Notes: generated from the letters alone by a model not told the origin. DNA of 64,000 bases from JBKEDF01 sp047975325 (GCA_047975325.1 JBKEDF010000049.1:1-64000), one strand, 5' to 3'; counted from the stretch's first letter, positions 33,254 through 42,532 are shown. Made by a program: numbers and translations.

Positions 33254-34237
33254 TCAGAAATCCCAGTCTTCGTCTTCGGTCGCCACCGCCTTGCCGATGA
33301 CATAGGACGAACCCGAACCCGAAAAGAAATCATGGTTTTCGCTGTCGGGGCTGAGGGCGGCCATGATGGCGGGGTTCACCTCACAGGCGGCGGGGGGGAA
33401 CAGGGCCTCATAACCAAGGTTTTGCAGTGCCTTGTTGGCATTGTAATGAAGGAATGCCTTCACATCCTCGGTCAGGCCGATGCCATCATAAAGCTCTTCG
33501 GTATATTTCGCCTCGATCTCATACAGATCAAAGATCAACGCGAAGGCAAAATCCTTCAGCGCCTGGCGTTCCGCCTCCGGCAGGCGTTCCGCAGCGCGCT
33601 GGAACTTGTAGCCGATATAGTAGCCGTGGATCGCCTCGTCGCGGATGATAAGCCGGATCAGGTCAGCCGTGTTGGTCAGCTTGGCGCGGCTTGACCAGTA
33701 CATCGGCAGGTAGAAGCCGGAATAAAACAGGAAGCTTTCCAGAAAAACGCTGGCGATCTTGCGTTTCAACGGATCGGCATCGGCCTGATATTCCTGCAGG
33801 ATCACCCGCGCCTTGGCCTGCAGGTGGGGATCCTCCTCGGACCAGCGAAAGGCTTCGTCTACCTCTTTCGTCAGGCAAAGCGTTGAAAAGATAGAAGAAT
33901 AGGACCGCGCATGCACCGCCTCCATGAAAGCGATATTGGTCAGCACCGCCTCTTCATGCGGGGTCTGGGCATCGGGCAGCATCGCGGGTGCCCCAACCGC
34001 GTTCTGGATCGTATCCAGTAGCGTCAGGCCGGTAAAAACCCGGATTGTCAGTTCCCGTTCCTCCGGGCGCAGGGTTGCCCAGCTTTGCACATCGTTTGAC
34101 AGCGGTACTTTCTCGGGCAGCCAGAAATTCACCGTCAGGCGATTCCAGACCTCCAGGTCCTTGTCATCCTGCAGGCGGTTCCAATTGATCGCGCGCGGCA
34201 CGGCACGGGTGGATATATCTTTCATCGGCTTGCTCAC
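33254..34237 (-). CDS. nrdF: Class Ib ribonucleotide reductase small subunit
   Basis: 327-residue radical-generating subunit (diferric or dimanganic tyrosyl cofactor; NrdI supplies the oxidant for the manganese form). Metal-ligand blocks EEAVLTNIAFMEAVHARSYS (E and H), ESFLFYSGF and RDEAIHGYYIG are present. The tail EDEDWDF carries the large-subunit binding end. The start is GTG 34237, overlapping the nrdE stop (GTGA), or ATG 34225; neither has a strong ribosome site, so translation is probably coupled. Last gene of nrdHIEF. Confidence 0.97.
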   Translation of the reverse strand: MSKPMKDISTRAVPRAINWNRLQDDKDLEVWNRLTVNFWLPEKVPLSNDVQSWATLRPEERELTIRVFTGLTLLDTIQNAVGAPAMLPDAQTPHEEAVLTNIAFMEAVHARSYSSIFSTLCLTKEVDEAFRWSEEDPHLQAKARVILQEYQADADPLKRKIASVFLESFLFYSGFYLPMYWSSRAKLTNTADLIRLIIRDEAIHGYYIGYKFQRAAERLPEAERQALKDFAFALIFDLYEIEAKYTEELYDGIGLTEDVKAFLHYNANKALQNLGYEALFPPAACEVNPAIMAALSPDSENHDFFSGSGSSYVIGKAVATEDEDWDF

Positions 34238-36405
34238 AGCGTGCAGGATACGCAGCCTTCCACCTCGGTCCCCTCAAGGGCTGTCTGGCGAAGACGAACG
34301 TAGTAAATGGTCTTGATACCGCGCTTCCAGGCATGGATCTGGGCGCGGTTGATATCGCGGGTGGTTGCCTCGGCCGGAAAGAACAGCGTCAGCGACAGGC
34401 CCTGATCCACATGTTCCGTGGCCGCAGCATAGGTATCGATCAGCGCCTCGGGTCCGATTTCATAGGCGTCACGGTAATATTCCAGATTGTCGTTATCCAT
34501 GAAGGCGGCCGGGTAATAGACGCGGCCGATCTTGCCTTCCTTGCGGATCTCGATCTTGCTGACAATCGGATGGATCGAGGAGGTCGAGTTGTTGATATAG
34601 CTGATCGAACCGGTGGGCGGGACCGCCTGAAGGTTGCGGTTGTAAAGGCCGTCCTTTACCACCGCCTCTTTCAGCACCGCCCAGTCCGCACGCGTGGGCA
34701 GGGCAACGCCCATCCGTTCGAAAAGCGCCTTGACCGTTTCGGTTTCCGGCAGCCAGTCACCGTCGACATATTTGTCAAAGAAGGAGCCGTCGGCGTAGCT
34801 CGACTTTTCGAAATCCCGGAAACTTTCCCCTTTTTCCCGCGCGATGGCATTTGAGGCGCGGATCGCGTGATAGGCGATGGCGGCAAAATAGGCCCGGGTG
34901 AAATCGATCCCCTCGGCACTGCCATAATGGATATGTTCACGCGCCAGAAAACCGTGCAGGTTCATCTGGCCCAATCCGATGGCATGGCTTTCGTCATTAC
35001 CCCGCCGGATCGAGGGAACCGAATCGATTGCCGACATTTCCGACACCGCCGTCAACGCACGGATCGCAACCTCCACCGTCGCCCCGAAATCCGGCCCGTC
35101 CATCGTCTTTGCGATATTCATGGAGCCCAGATTGCAGGAAATATCCGTCCCCAGATGGGCATAGCTCAGATCGTCATTGAATTCCGATGCCTCATTGACC
35201 TGCAGGATTTCCGAACAGAGATTGGACATGGAAATCCGCCCCGCCACCGGATTGGCGCGGTTCACCGTATCCTCGAACATGATATAGGGATAACCGCTTT
35301 CGAACTGGATTTCGGCCAGGGTCTGGAAAAAGGCCCGGGTATTGATCTTTTTCTTGCGGATGCGCTTGTCATCCACCATTTCATCATATTTTTCGGTCAC
35401 CGAAATTTCGGAAAACGGCTTACCATAGACTTTCTGGATGTCATGCGGGGAAAAGAGGTACATATCCTCATTTCGCTTGGCCAATTCGAAAGTCACATCG
35501 GGGATCACCACCCCAAGGCTGAGCGTCTTGATGCGGATCTTCTCATCCGCGTTTTCCCGCTTGGTATCCAGAAAGCTCAGGATATCGGGATGATGGGCGT
35601 TCAGGTAAACCGCCCCCGCGCCTTGCCGCGCACCAAGCTGATTGGCATAGGAAAAGCTGTCTTCCAGCAGTTTCATCACCGGGATGACACCGGAGGACTG
35701 ATTTTCGATCCCCTTGATGGGGGCGCCATGTTCCCGCAGGTTGGTCAGCATCAGGGCCACGCCCCCGCCCCTCTTGCTGAGCTGCAATGAGGAATTGATG
35801 GCCCGGCCAATTGATTCCATATTGTCCTCGACACGCAGCAGGAAGCAGGAAATCAATTCGCCGCGACTTTTCTTTCCGGCGTTGAGGAATGTCGGCGTGG
35901 CGGGCTGAAACCGGCCCGAGATGATCTCCTCCATCAGTTGCATCGCCAGGGTTTCATTGCCGCGCGCCAGCGCCAGCGCAACCATGACCACGCGATCCTC
36001 ATAGCGTTCCAGAAAACGCTGCCCATCGCGGGTCTTCAGCGTGTAGGAGGTGTAATATTTGAACGCCCCCAGGAAAGTCGGAAACCGGAATTTCTTCTTA
36101 TAGGCCGCATCCCAGATCTTGCGCTGGAAATTCCTGGAATATTGGTCAAGAACTTCCGCCTCGTAATAACCTTCCTCCAGAAGATAGCCGAGTTTCTCAT
36201 CAAGGCTGTGAAAGAAAACCGTATTCTGGTTCACATGCTGCAGGAAGTACTGCCGTGCGGCCATGCGGTCGGCCTCAAACCGGATATGACCGTTATCGTC
36301 ATAAAGGTTCAGCATCGCGTTGAGCGCGTGGAAATCCAGCCCCTCATCAAGAGGTTCCGCCGCACCCTTTCCGGCCGTTTTGTCCTTCAGACCGTGGTCA
36401 AGCAT
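34234..36405 (-). CDS. nrdE: Class Ib ribonucleotide reductase large subunit
   Basis: 723 residues, catalytic alpha subunit. Typical NrdE blocks: SCFLLRVEDNMESIGRAINS (Cys of the active-site pair), NLCSEILQ (finger loop with the radical Cys), NLGSMNIAK and the C-terminal redox pair GCVSCTL, the ending seen in NrdE rather than NrdA. No ATP-cone is present, as expected for class Ib. It overlaps nrdI by 19 bases, with a GGGAGG ribosome site within nrdI. Works with NrdF, and NrdH reduces its tail. Confidence 0.97.
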   Translation of the reverse strand: MLDHGLKDKTAGKGAAEPLDEGLDFHALNAMLNLYDDNGHIRFEADRMAARQYFLQHVNQNTVFFHSLDEKLGYLLEEGYYEAEVLDQYSRNFQRKIWDAAYKKKFRFPTFLGAFKYYTSYTLKTRDGQRFLERYEDRVVMVALALARGNETLAMQLMEEIISGRFQPATPTFLNAGKKSRGELISCFLLRVEDNMESIGRAINSSLQLSKRGGGVALMLTNLREHGAPIKGIENQSSGVIPVMKLLEDSFSYANQLGARQGAGAVYLNAHHPDILSFLDTKRENADEKIRIKTLSLGVVIPDVTFELAKRNEDMYLFSPHDIQKVYGKPFSEISVTEKYDEMVDDKRIRKKKINTRAFFQTLAEIQFESGYPYIMFEDTVNRANPVAGRISMSNLCSEILQVNEASEFNDDLSYAHLGTDISCNLGSMNIAKTMDGPDFGATVEVAIRALTAVSEMSAIDSVPSIRRGNDESHAIGLGQMNLHGFLAREHIHYGSAEGIDFTRAYFAAIAYHAIRASNAIAREKGESFRDFEKSSYADGSFFDKYVDGDWLPETETVKALFERMGVALPTRADWAVLKEAVVKDGLYNRNLQAVPPTGSISYINNSTSSIHPIVSKIEIRKEGKIGRVYYPAAFMDNDNLEYYRDAYEIGPEALIDTYAAATEHVDQGLSLTLFFPAEATTRDINRAQIHAWKRGIKTIYYVRLRQTALEGTEVEGCVSCTL

Positions 36406-36803
36406 TCTGCCTCCCAGAATTTGGCAAGTCCCGCCTGAACGCGGGCAATATCACTTTGTGTTCCCGCGAGTTCGAATCGATACAGGACGGGAACAGCACA
36501 TTTGCGGGCGATCACATCACCCGCAAGTGCAAAAGTCGTTCCGAAATTCCTGTTTCCTGCGGCGATCACCCCCCGCAGTCCCGCCCGTCGTGCCGGATCA
36601 TTCAGAAAACGGATCACCTGCCTGGGCACGGCACCGCGACCATCGCCATCGGCGAAGGTCGGACAGATCAGGACAAACGGGCCATCCGGTGCCGGTAACG
36701 GATCTTCGGCGGCAATCGGAATACGCCGCGCCGGCAGGCCCAGTCCCTCAACGAAGCGCGCGGTATTTCCCGAACGCGACGAAAAATAGACCAGCCCGCC
36801 CAT
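36387..36803 (-). CDS. nrdI: NrdI flavodoxin-like protein
   Basis: 138 residues. The FMN-binding loop is FSSRSGNTARFVE at the N-terminus, and IAAGNRNFGTTFALAGD is the NrdI signature. It produces the oxidant needed to assemble the Mn(III)2-tyrosyl radical in NrdF. Its presence shows that the operon is true class Ib. It lies 12 bases after nrdH and overlaps nrdE. Confidence 0.96.
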   Translation of the reverse strand: MGGLVYFSSRSGNTARFVEGLGLPARRIPIAAEDPLPAPDGPFVLICPTFADGDGRGAVPRQVIRFLNDPARRAGLRGVIAAGNRNFGTTFALAGDVIARKCAVPVLYRFELAGTQSDIARVQAGLAKFWEAECLTTV

Positions 36804-36815
36804 GTCATCACTCCA

Positions 36816-37037
36816 TCAGGCAAGCTGGCCGATAAGGTCGGGACGGAATCCGGACCAATGCGCCTCACCGGCGACAACGACCGGCACCTGACGATAGCCC
36901 ATCTCATTCACCCGGGCAAATGCGCTGTCATCCACGGTCAGATCGACCACATCATAATCCAGCCCACGCGCCTCAAGCGCCCTTGTCGTTGCCGTGCATT
37001 GTACGCAAGCAGGCTTGGAATAAACGGTGATGGTCAT
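36816..37037 (-). CDS. nrdH: NrdH glutaredoxin-like electron donor
   Basis: 73 residues, MTITVYSKPACVQCTATTRAL at the start (redox CVQC). GYRQVPVVV and the SGFRPD tail motif are diagnostic of NrdH (WSGFRPD). Reduced by thioredoxin reductase, it feeds electrons to NrdE. The reading frame stays open to 37250 but ATG 37037 is the family start, with AAAGGA upstream. First gene of nrdHIEF, behind a long structured leader. Confidence 0.95.
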   Translation of the reverse strand: MTITVYSKPACVQCTATTRALEARGLDYDVVDLTVDDSAFARVNEMGYRQVPVVVAGEAHWSGFRPDLIGQLA

Positions 37038-37186
37038 TACCCAGTGTCCTTTACAATTTCTTCTTACTCGATCCGGCAATTCCGAGACAAAAACAGGTGC
37101 TACAACCTGCCACCCTCTCGCCCCGGGAATCGCCGCCTCAGGTTCACATGCGCTGGCCGGTCCTGTGGCACCGGGGGGCTGCCCTT

Positions 37187-37312
37187 GGCTGGTTTCCGGG
37201 CAATGCCCTTGGGTTCCCAGCTTCGTCCGCCACCAGAGGCAGCGGGGCAATCCCGGTTTCTTCAGATTTTCCGTCAGGCCGACAACACCCGTCGCCGGGG
37301 CCAGAGCACCCG
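37187..37312 (-). ncRNA. Cobalamin riboswitch candidate in the nrdHIEF leader
   Basis: On the minus strand, conserved pieces of the B12 riboswitch occur in the right order: GGTGC (37310-37306), GGAA with a following AAACCGG, TTGCCCCGC (family CTGCCCCGC, about 37250-37242), GCCTCTGG (family GCCACTGG), GGGAA, and TGCCCGGAAACCAGCC at 37202-37187, which matches 13 of 16 positions of the B12 box. It is compact, about 125 bases. It lies 150 bases before nrdH. B12 riboswitches that repress B12-independent reductases in organisms with NrdJ are an established pattern. Folding was judged by eye only. Confidence 0.55.
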
Positions 37313-37338
37313 TATATAGGGGACCCGACCGGCGTCAA

Positions 37339-37387
37339 TGTCAATATGTTGTTTGAGCCTGTCGGAATTTTCCACAGAAAACTGTGG
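37339..37387. promoter_or_regulatory. NrdR-box-like sites upstream of nrdHIEF
   Basis: CAATATGTTG at 37342-37351 fits the ten-base NrdR core except for one position. It overlaps a minus-strand TTGACA that could be a -35. The palindrome CCACAGAAAACTGTGG at 37372-37387 fits 10 of 16 consensus positions, with its centre 33 bases away. TATATA at 37313-37318 may belong to the -10 region, though spacing to TTGACA is long. Confidence 0.45.
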
Positions 37388-37586
37388 CCCGGCCATTTAC
37401 CCAAATCCAGACAAAACCGGAACAAAGGCATTCCTCCCGGTAAGGAGAGGGTCACGAACCACCCACGGGATCCTGCTTTTTACATATCCATGAACCGGGG
37501 TGACACAAGGCCACCTGGAATGAAAATTTTCTATTGCCACAAGAAATTGGTGATTTGCTTGCAGGCTTGCGGCAGGATAACCAGAC
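37388..37586. other. Upstream region of the fds operon
   Basis: About 200 bases between the nrd control sites and the fds leader ORF. The promoter of the formate dehydrogenase operon should be here. No confident hexamers or FdsR-type operator could be fixed by eye. Confidence 0.4.
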
Positions 37587-37625
37587 ATGAGACAGCCAGC
37601 AGATGACAAGCACCGCCCGCCATGA
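37587..37625 (+). CDS. Possible 12-codon leader peptide coupled to fdsG
   Basis: ATG at 37587 has AGGATA eight bases upstream and encodes MRQPADDKHRPP. Its TGA stop overlaps the fdsG ATG (ATGA). fdsG itself has no Shine-Dalgarno, so ribosomes finishing the leader may start fdsG. The peptide has no recognised family; the arrangement may be chance. Confidence 0.35.
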   Translation: MRQPADDKHRPP

Positions 37626-38086
37626 CCCCATCCGCCCGCAATACCCTGAACGATATCCTCACGGCCCATCGTGAAACCGAAGGCGCATTGCTGCCCATCC
37701 TGCATGCGGTGCAGGAAGCCTTCGGTCATATCCCCGACGACGCACTGCCCGTCATTGCGGAAGATCAGAATATTTCCCGCGCGGAAGCGTATGGCGTTAT
37801 GTCCTTCTACCACGATTTTCGCAGCCGCCCTGCAGGGAAGCGGATCATCAAGCTGTGCCGCGCGGAGGCCTGTCAGGCCATGGGCGCCGATGATCTTGCC
37901 GCGCAGGTACAGGAACGGCTTGGCATCGGCTGGCATGAAACGACGCCGGACGGCGCAGTCACGCTGGAACCTGTCTTCTGCCTCGGGCTTTGCGCCTGCG
38001 CCCCGGCGGCGCTGGTGGATGATCAGCCCATCGGAAGGCTGGATGCCGCAGGGTTGGAAAATTTGATCGGGGAACGGACAGGATGA
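37622..38086 (+). CDS. fdsG: NAD-dependent formate dehydrogenase gamma subunit (NuoE-like)
   Basis: 154 residues, thioredoxin-like [2Fe-2S] subunit homologous to NuoE. Cluster ligands are in CRAEAC and CLGLCACAPA. It relays electrons from FdsA to the FMN of FdsB in the soluble cytoplasmic enzyme that oxidises formate to CO2 with NAD+. The next gene overlaps by four bases (ATGA). No ribosome site precedes the ATG; a short leader ORF may provide coupling. Confidence 0.95.
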   Translation: MTPSARNTLNDILTAHRETEGALLPILHAVQEAFGHIPDDALPVIAEDQNISRAEAYGVMSFYHDFRSRPAGKRIIKLCRAEACQAMGADDLAAQVQERLGIGWHETTPDGAVTLEPVFCLGLCACAPAALVDDQPIGRLDAAGLENLIGERTG

Positions 38087-39594
38087 GGATCTATGTCCCC
38101 CGCGATGCCGCCGCCCGTGCGCTTGGGGCAGATCAGGTGGCCGAGGCGCTCCACCGGGCCGCACCGGATGTGGAAATCATCCGCAACGGATCTCGCGGGA
38201 TGATCTGGCTGGAACCCCTGGTGGAGGTGGAACGCAACGGTCAGCGACTGGCCTACGGCCCCGCCCTGCCCTCGGATGCCGAAGCCATCCTTGCCGACAA
38301 CAGCCCCAAGGCCCTTGGCCCGACGGAGGATCTGCCCTGGATGAAGGCCCAGACCCGGCTGACATTCGCCCGTGTCGGGGTCATCGATCCGCTTTCATTC
38401 CGTGAGTACGAAGCCCATGGCGGAATTTCCGGCCTGCGTCGCGCACTTGCGATGTCGCCCGCCAAGGTGGTTGAGGAAGTTACCGAAAGCGGATTGCGCG
38501 GGCGCGGTGGCGCCGGTTTTCCGACCGGCATCAAATGGAACACCGTCGCCGGGGCGAAGGCCGCGCAGAAATATATCGTCTGTAATGCCGATGAAGGCGA
38601 TAGCGGCACATTTGCCGACCGGATGCTGATGGAGGGTGATCCCTTTGCCCTGATCGAGGGCATGGCCATTGCAGGATATGCCACCGGCGCGACAAAGGGG
38701 TTCATCTATATCCGCAGCGAATATCCCGATGCCATCGCGGTCATGGCGGAGGCCCTGCAGATCGCCCGGGCCGAAAACCTGCTTGGCCCACAGGTCCTGG
38801 GTCAGGGGCCCGCCTTCGATATCGAAATCCGCGTAGGCGCCGGGGCCTATGTCTGTGGTGAGGAAACCAGCCTGCTGAATTCCCTCGAAGGCAAGCGCGG
38901 CGTGGTACGGGCCAAGCCGCCACTCCCCGCCCTTGAAGGTTTCATGGGACAGCCCACGGTGGTCAACAACCTTGTCAGCCTGGCCACGGTGCCGGTGATC
39001 TTTGAAAAAGGCGCGGACCATTACCGCGATTTCGGCCTTGGCAGATCCCGTGGGACCATTCCCCTGCAACTGGCAGGCAATATCCGCCATGGTGGTCTGT
39101 TCGAGGTGGCCTTTGGCCTGACCCTCGGGGAAATCGTCCATGAAATCGGCGGCGGTACCGCCAGCGGAAGACCGGTCAAGGCCGTACAGGTTGGCGGGCC
39201 ATTGGGGGCCTATTTTCCGCCCGGGCTTTTCGATACCCCCTTTGGTTATGAGGAATATGCCGAACAGGACGGGCTGATCGGCCATGCCGGGGTCGTGGTT
39301 TTCGATGACAGCGCCAATATGCTGAAGATGGCACGTTTCGCGATGGAATTCTGCGCCATTGAAAGCTGCGGCAAATGCACCCCTTGCCGGATCGGTGCGG
39401 TTCGCGGTGTGGAAACGGTGGATCGGATTGCCCGGGGCGATGGGGCGGCGATTCCACTGTTGGAGGATCTTTGTGCTACAATGAAGGAAGGATCGCTCTG
39501 CGCGCTGGGCGGCTTCACCCCCTATCCGGTGCTTTCGGCGTTGCGGCATTTTCCGCAGGATTTTACCGCCTCATCAAAGGATGCAGCCGAATGA
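38083..39594 (+). CDS. fdsB: NAD-dependent formate dehydrogenase beta subunit (NuoF-like)
   Basis: 503 residues. An N-terminal ~90-residue extension precedes the NuoF-type core: GRGGAGFPTGIKWN (NADH/FMN site), VCNADEGDSGTFADR, GAGAYVCGEETSL and the [4Fe-4S] motif ESCGKCTPCRIG with a distal Cys in EDLCATMKEGSLCAL. It passes electrons to NAD+. Overlaps fdsG by four bases; 24 bases separate it from fdsA. Confidence 0.97.
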   Translation: MRIYVPRDAAARALGADQVAEALHRAAPDVEIIRNGSRGMIWLEPLVEVERNGQRLAYGPALPSDAEAILADNSPKALGPTEDLPWMKAQTRLTFARVGVIDPLSFREYEAHGGISGLRRALAMSPAKVVEEVTESGLRGRGGAGFPTGIKWNTVAGAKAAQKYIVCNADEGDSGTFADRMLMEGDPFALIEGMAIAGYATGATKGFIYIRSEYPDAIAVMAEALQIARAENLLGPQVLGQGPAFDIEIRVGAGAYVCGEETSLLNSLEGKRGVVRAKPPLPALEGFMGQPTVVNNLVSLATVPVIFEKGADHYRDFGLGRSRGTIPLQLAGNIRHGGLFEVAFGLTLGEIVHEIGGGTASGRPVKAVQVGGPLGAYFPPGLFDTPFGYEEYAEQDGLIGHAGVVVFDDSANMLKMARFAMEFCAIESCGKCTPCRIGAVRGVETVDRIARGDGAAIPLLEDLCATMKEGSLCALGGFTPYPVLSALRHFPQDFTASSKDAAE

Positions 39595-39618
39595 GCGACA
39601 AGATCGGGAGGCCATGAC

Positions 39619-42519
39619 ATGAAAGATTTCATCATCCCCCGGGACGACGACCGCGACATGGGAACACCCGCGTCAAGGTCGGAAACCATGATAACGCTGA
39701 CGATCGATGGCTTTGACGTCACCGTGCCGGAAGGCACGTCGATCATGCGGGCGGCCGCAGAGATCGGGATTTCGGTACCCAAGCTCTGCGCCACCGACAG
39801 CGTGGAGGCCTTCGGATCCTGCCGCCTTTGCCTTGTGGAAATCGAGGGGCGCAAGGGCACGCCCTCCTCCTGCACGACACCGGTGGCGGAGGGGCTGCGC
39901 ATCCACACCCAGACCGAGCAGTTGAAAAAACTGCGGCGCGGGGTGATGGAGCTTTATATTTCCGACCATCCGCTGGATTGCCTGACCTGCGCGGCCAATG
40001 GCGATTGCGAATTGCAGGACATGGCGGGCGCAGTGGGGCTGCGCGAGGTACGCTACGCCGCCCCGGAACAGGACATCGCCACGCATTTTCAACCGCGTGA
40101 ACCATCGGGCGCGGCCAACCCGCAATATTTGCCCAAGGACCTTTCCAACCCGTATTTTACCTATGATCCGTCAAAATGCATCGTCTGTTCGCGCTGCGTA
40201 CGTGCCTGTGAGGAAGTACAGGGAACCTTTGCACTGACGATCGAAGGGCGGGGCTGGGACAGCCGGGTTTCGGCCGGGACCGCGGGGGATGATTTCCTGT
40301 CCTCCGATTGCGTGTCCTGCGGGGCCTGCGTACAGGCCTGCCCGACCGCAACGCTGATCGAAAATTCGGTTATCGACATCGGCACCCCCGAACGCAGCGT
40401 GATTACCACCTGCGCCTATTGCGGCGTCGGATGCAGTTTCAAGGCCGAAATGCGCGGTGAGGAACTGGTTCGCATGGTGCCCTATAAACATGGCAAGGCC
40501 AATCGGGGGCATAGCTGTGTCAAGGGACGGTTTGCCTGGGGCTATGCCAATCATCGTGACCGGATCGTGAAACCGATGATCCGCGAAAACATCTCCGACC
40601 CCTGGCGGGAGGTCAGCTGGGAAGAGGCGCTCGGCTTCGCTGCCGACCGGCTGCGCGGGATCCAGGCCGAATATGGCCGCCAATCGGTGGGGGTGATTAC
40701 CTCATCCCGCTGCACCAATGAGGAAACCTATCTGGTTCAGAAACTTGCCCGCGCCGTGTTTCGCAACAACAATACCGATACCTGCGCGCGGGTCTGCCAT
40801 TCACCCACCGGTTACGGGCTGGGCCAGACCTATGGGACCTCCGCCGGTACACAGGATTTCGACAGTATCGAGGCTGCCGATGTGGTGCTGGTGATCGGCG
40901 CCAATCCGGCCGCGGCCCATCCCGTTTTCATGAGCCGGATGAAAAAGCGGCTGCGTCAGGGCGCAAGGCTGATCGTAATCGATCCGCGCCGTACCGAGAC
41001 CATGGAAGGTGCCCATCTGAAGGCCAGTCATCATCTTGCGCTGCGCCCCGGTACGAATGTGGCGGTTGTTTCGGCCATTGCCCATGTGATCGTGACCGAA
41101 GGGCTGATTGATGAGGATTTCATCAAAACGCGCTGCGACTGGACAGAATTTCAGGATTATGCCGAATTCATTTCAGACCCCCGCCATGCCCCTGAAAGGG
41201 TCGAGGCCCTTACCAGGGTTCCTGCGGCGGAGCTTCGTGCGGCGGCCCGTCTTTATGCCACGGGCGGCAATGCCGCGATCTATTACGGGCTGGGGGTGAC
41301 GGAACACAGCCAGGGATCCACCACCGTGATCGGGATTGCCAATCTGGCCATGCTGACCGGCAATATGGGCCGCGCGGGCGTGGGCGTGAACCCCTTGCGC
41401 GGCCAGAACAATGTTCAGGGCTCCTGCGACATGGGCTCCTTCCCGCATGAATTACCCGGCTATCGCCATGTCAAGAATGCCGAAACCCGGGCCATCTATG
41501 AAAAGGCCTGGGGGGTCGAGATCGATCCGGAACCGGGCCTGCGCATCCCCAACATGCTCGACGCGGCGGTTGAGGGCAGTTTTCGCGGCCTTTATGTTCA
41601 GGGAGAAGATATCCTCCAATCCGATCCCGACACACATCATGTCGCAGCCGGGCTTGCCGCAATGGATTGCGTTATCGTTCATGACCTTTTCCTGAATGAA
41701 ACGGCAAACTACGCCCATGTCTTCCTGCCCGGATCTTCCTTTCTGGAAAAGGATGGCACCTTCACCAATGCCGAACGCCGGATCAACATGGTCCGCCGCG
41801 TCATGGCCCCGAAGCCGGGCTATGCCGATTGGGAAGTCACCCAGATGCTGGCCAATGCATTGGGGGCCGAGTGGCATTACACCCATCCCGCCCAGATCAT
41901 GGAGGAAATAGCCCTGACCACCCCCAGTTTCGCGGGTGTAGACTATGAAAAGATCGAACGGATGGGATCGCTCCAGTGGCCTTGCAACGAAGCCGCACCC
42001 GAAGGCACACCGCTGATGCATGTGGATGGTTTCGTGCGCGGCAAGGGGCGGTTCATCCGCACCGAATATGTGGCCACCGATGAAAAATCCGGCCCGCGTT
42101 TTCCACTGTTGCTGACAACGGGGCGGATCCTCAGCCAGTATAATGTCGGCGCGCAGACGCGGCGGACCGCCAATTCCACGTGGCATCCGGAGGATCTTTT
42201 GGAAATTCATCCCCATGATGCCGAAAATCGCGGCATCAGGGATGGGGATTGGGTGCGCCTTGCCTCGCGCAAGGGGGAAACCACGTTACGCGCCGATGTG
42301 ACAGATCGGGTCAGCCCGGGAGTCGTCTATACGACCTTCCATCATCCCGATACGCAGGCCAATGTCGTGACGACCGAATTTTCCGACTGGGCCACCAATT
42401 GCCCCGAATACAAGGTGACGGCGGTACAGGTCAGCCCATCCAATGGCCCCTCGGACTGGCAGCGGGATTATGCCCGCCAGGCAGCCGAGGCGCGGCGCAT
42501 CCTGCCCGCGGCAGAATGA
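39619..42519 (+). CDS. fdsA: NAD-dependent formate dehydrogenase alpha subunit, Mo/W-bis-MGD
   Basis: 966 residues. An N-terminal NuoG-like part has [2Fe-2S] C57/C68/C71/C85, a His-Cys3 [4Fe-4S] HPLDCLTCAANGDC and two ferredoxin [4Fe-4S] motifs (CIVCSRCVRAC, CVSCGACVQAC). The molybdopterin part begins with another [4Fe-4S] site, CAYCGVGC. The metal ligand is C393 in ARVCHSPTGYG, so it is a cysteine, not a selenocysteine, enzyme. The C-terminal molydopterin-dinucleotide domain is complete. GGGAGG lies before the ATG. It catalyses reversible formate oxidation and, in known homologues, also CO2 reduction. Confidence 0.97.
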   Translation: MKDFIIPRDDDRDMGTPASRSETMITLTIDGFDVTVPEGTSIMRAAAEIGISVPKLCATDSVEAFGSCRLCLVEIEGRKGTPSSCTTPVAEGLRIHTQTEQLKKLRRGVMELYISDHPLDCLTCAANGDCELQDMAGAVGLREVRYAAPEQDIATHFQPREPSGAANPQYLPKDLSNPYFTYDPSKCIVCSRCVRACEEVQGTFALTIEGRGWDSRVSAGTAGDDFLSSDCVSCGACVQACPTATLIENSVIDIGTPERSVITTCAYCGVGCSFKAEMRGEELVRMVPYKHGKANRGHSCVKGRFAWGYANHRDRIVKPMIRENISDPWREVSWEEALGFAADRLRGIQAEYGRQSVGVITSSRCTNEETYLVQKLARAVFRNNNTDTCARVCHSPTGYGLGQTYGTSAGTQDFDSIEAADVVLVIGANPAAAHPVFMSRMKKRLRQGARLIVIDPRRTETMEGAHLKASHHLALRPGTNVAVVSAIAHVIVTEGLIDEDFIKTRCDWTEFQDYAEFISDPRHAPERVEALTRVPAAELRAAARLYATGGNAAIYYGLGVTEHSQGSTTVIGIANLAMLTGNMGRAGVGVNPLRGQNNVQGSCDMGSFPHELPGYRHVKNAETRAIYEKAWGVEIDPEPGLRIPNMLDAAVEGSFRGLYVQGEDILQSDPDTHHVAAGLAAMDCVIVHDLFLNETANYAHVFLPGSSFLEKDGTFTNAERRINMVRRVMAPKPGYADWEVTQMLANALGAEWHYTHPAQIMEEIALTTPSFAGVDYEKIERMGSLQWPCNEAAPEGTPLMHVDGFVRGKGRFIRTEYVATDEKSGPRFPLLLTTGRILSQYNVGAQTRRTANSTWHPEDLLEIHPHDAENRGIRDGDWVRLASRKGETTLRADVTDRVSPGVVYTTFHHPDTQANVVTTEFSDWATNCPEYKVTAVQVSPSNGPSDWQRDYARQAAEARRILPAAE

Positions 42520-42532
42520 CCCGAACACCCCG

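Noticed and set aside
36464..36484. T-loop-like GAGTTCGAATC suggesting a tRNA
   Set aside because: It is within nrdI coding sequence and no acceptor, D or anticodon stems can be formed around it.
37372..37387. DnaA box (TTTTCCACA, one mismatch) at the nrd palindrome
   Set aside because: A single imperfect box is common by chance; the NrdR-like reading explains the palindrome better.
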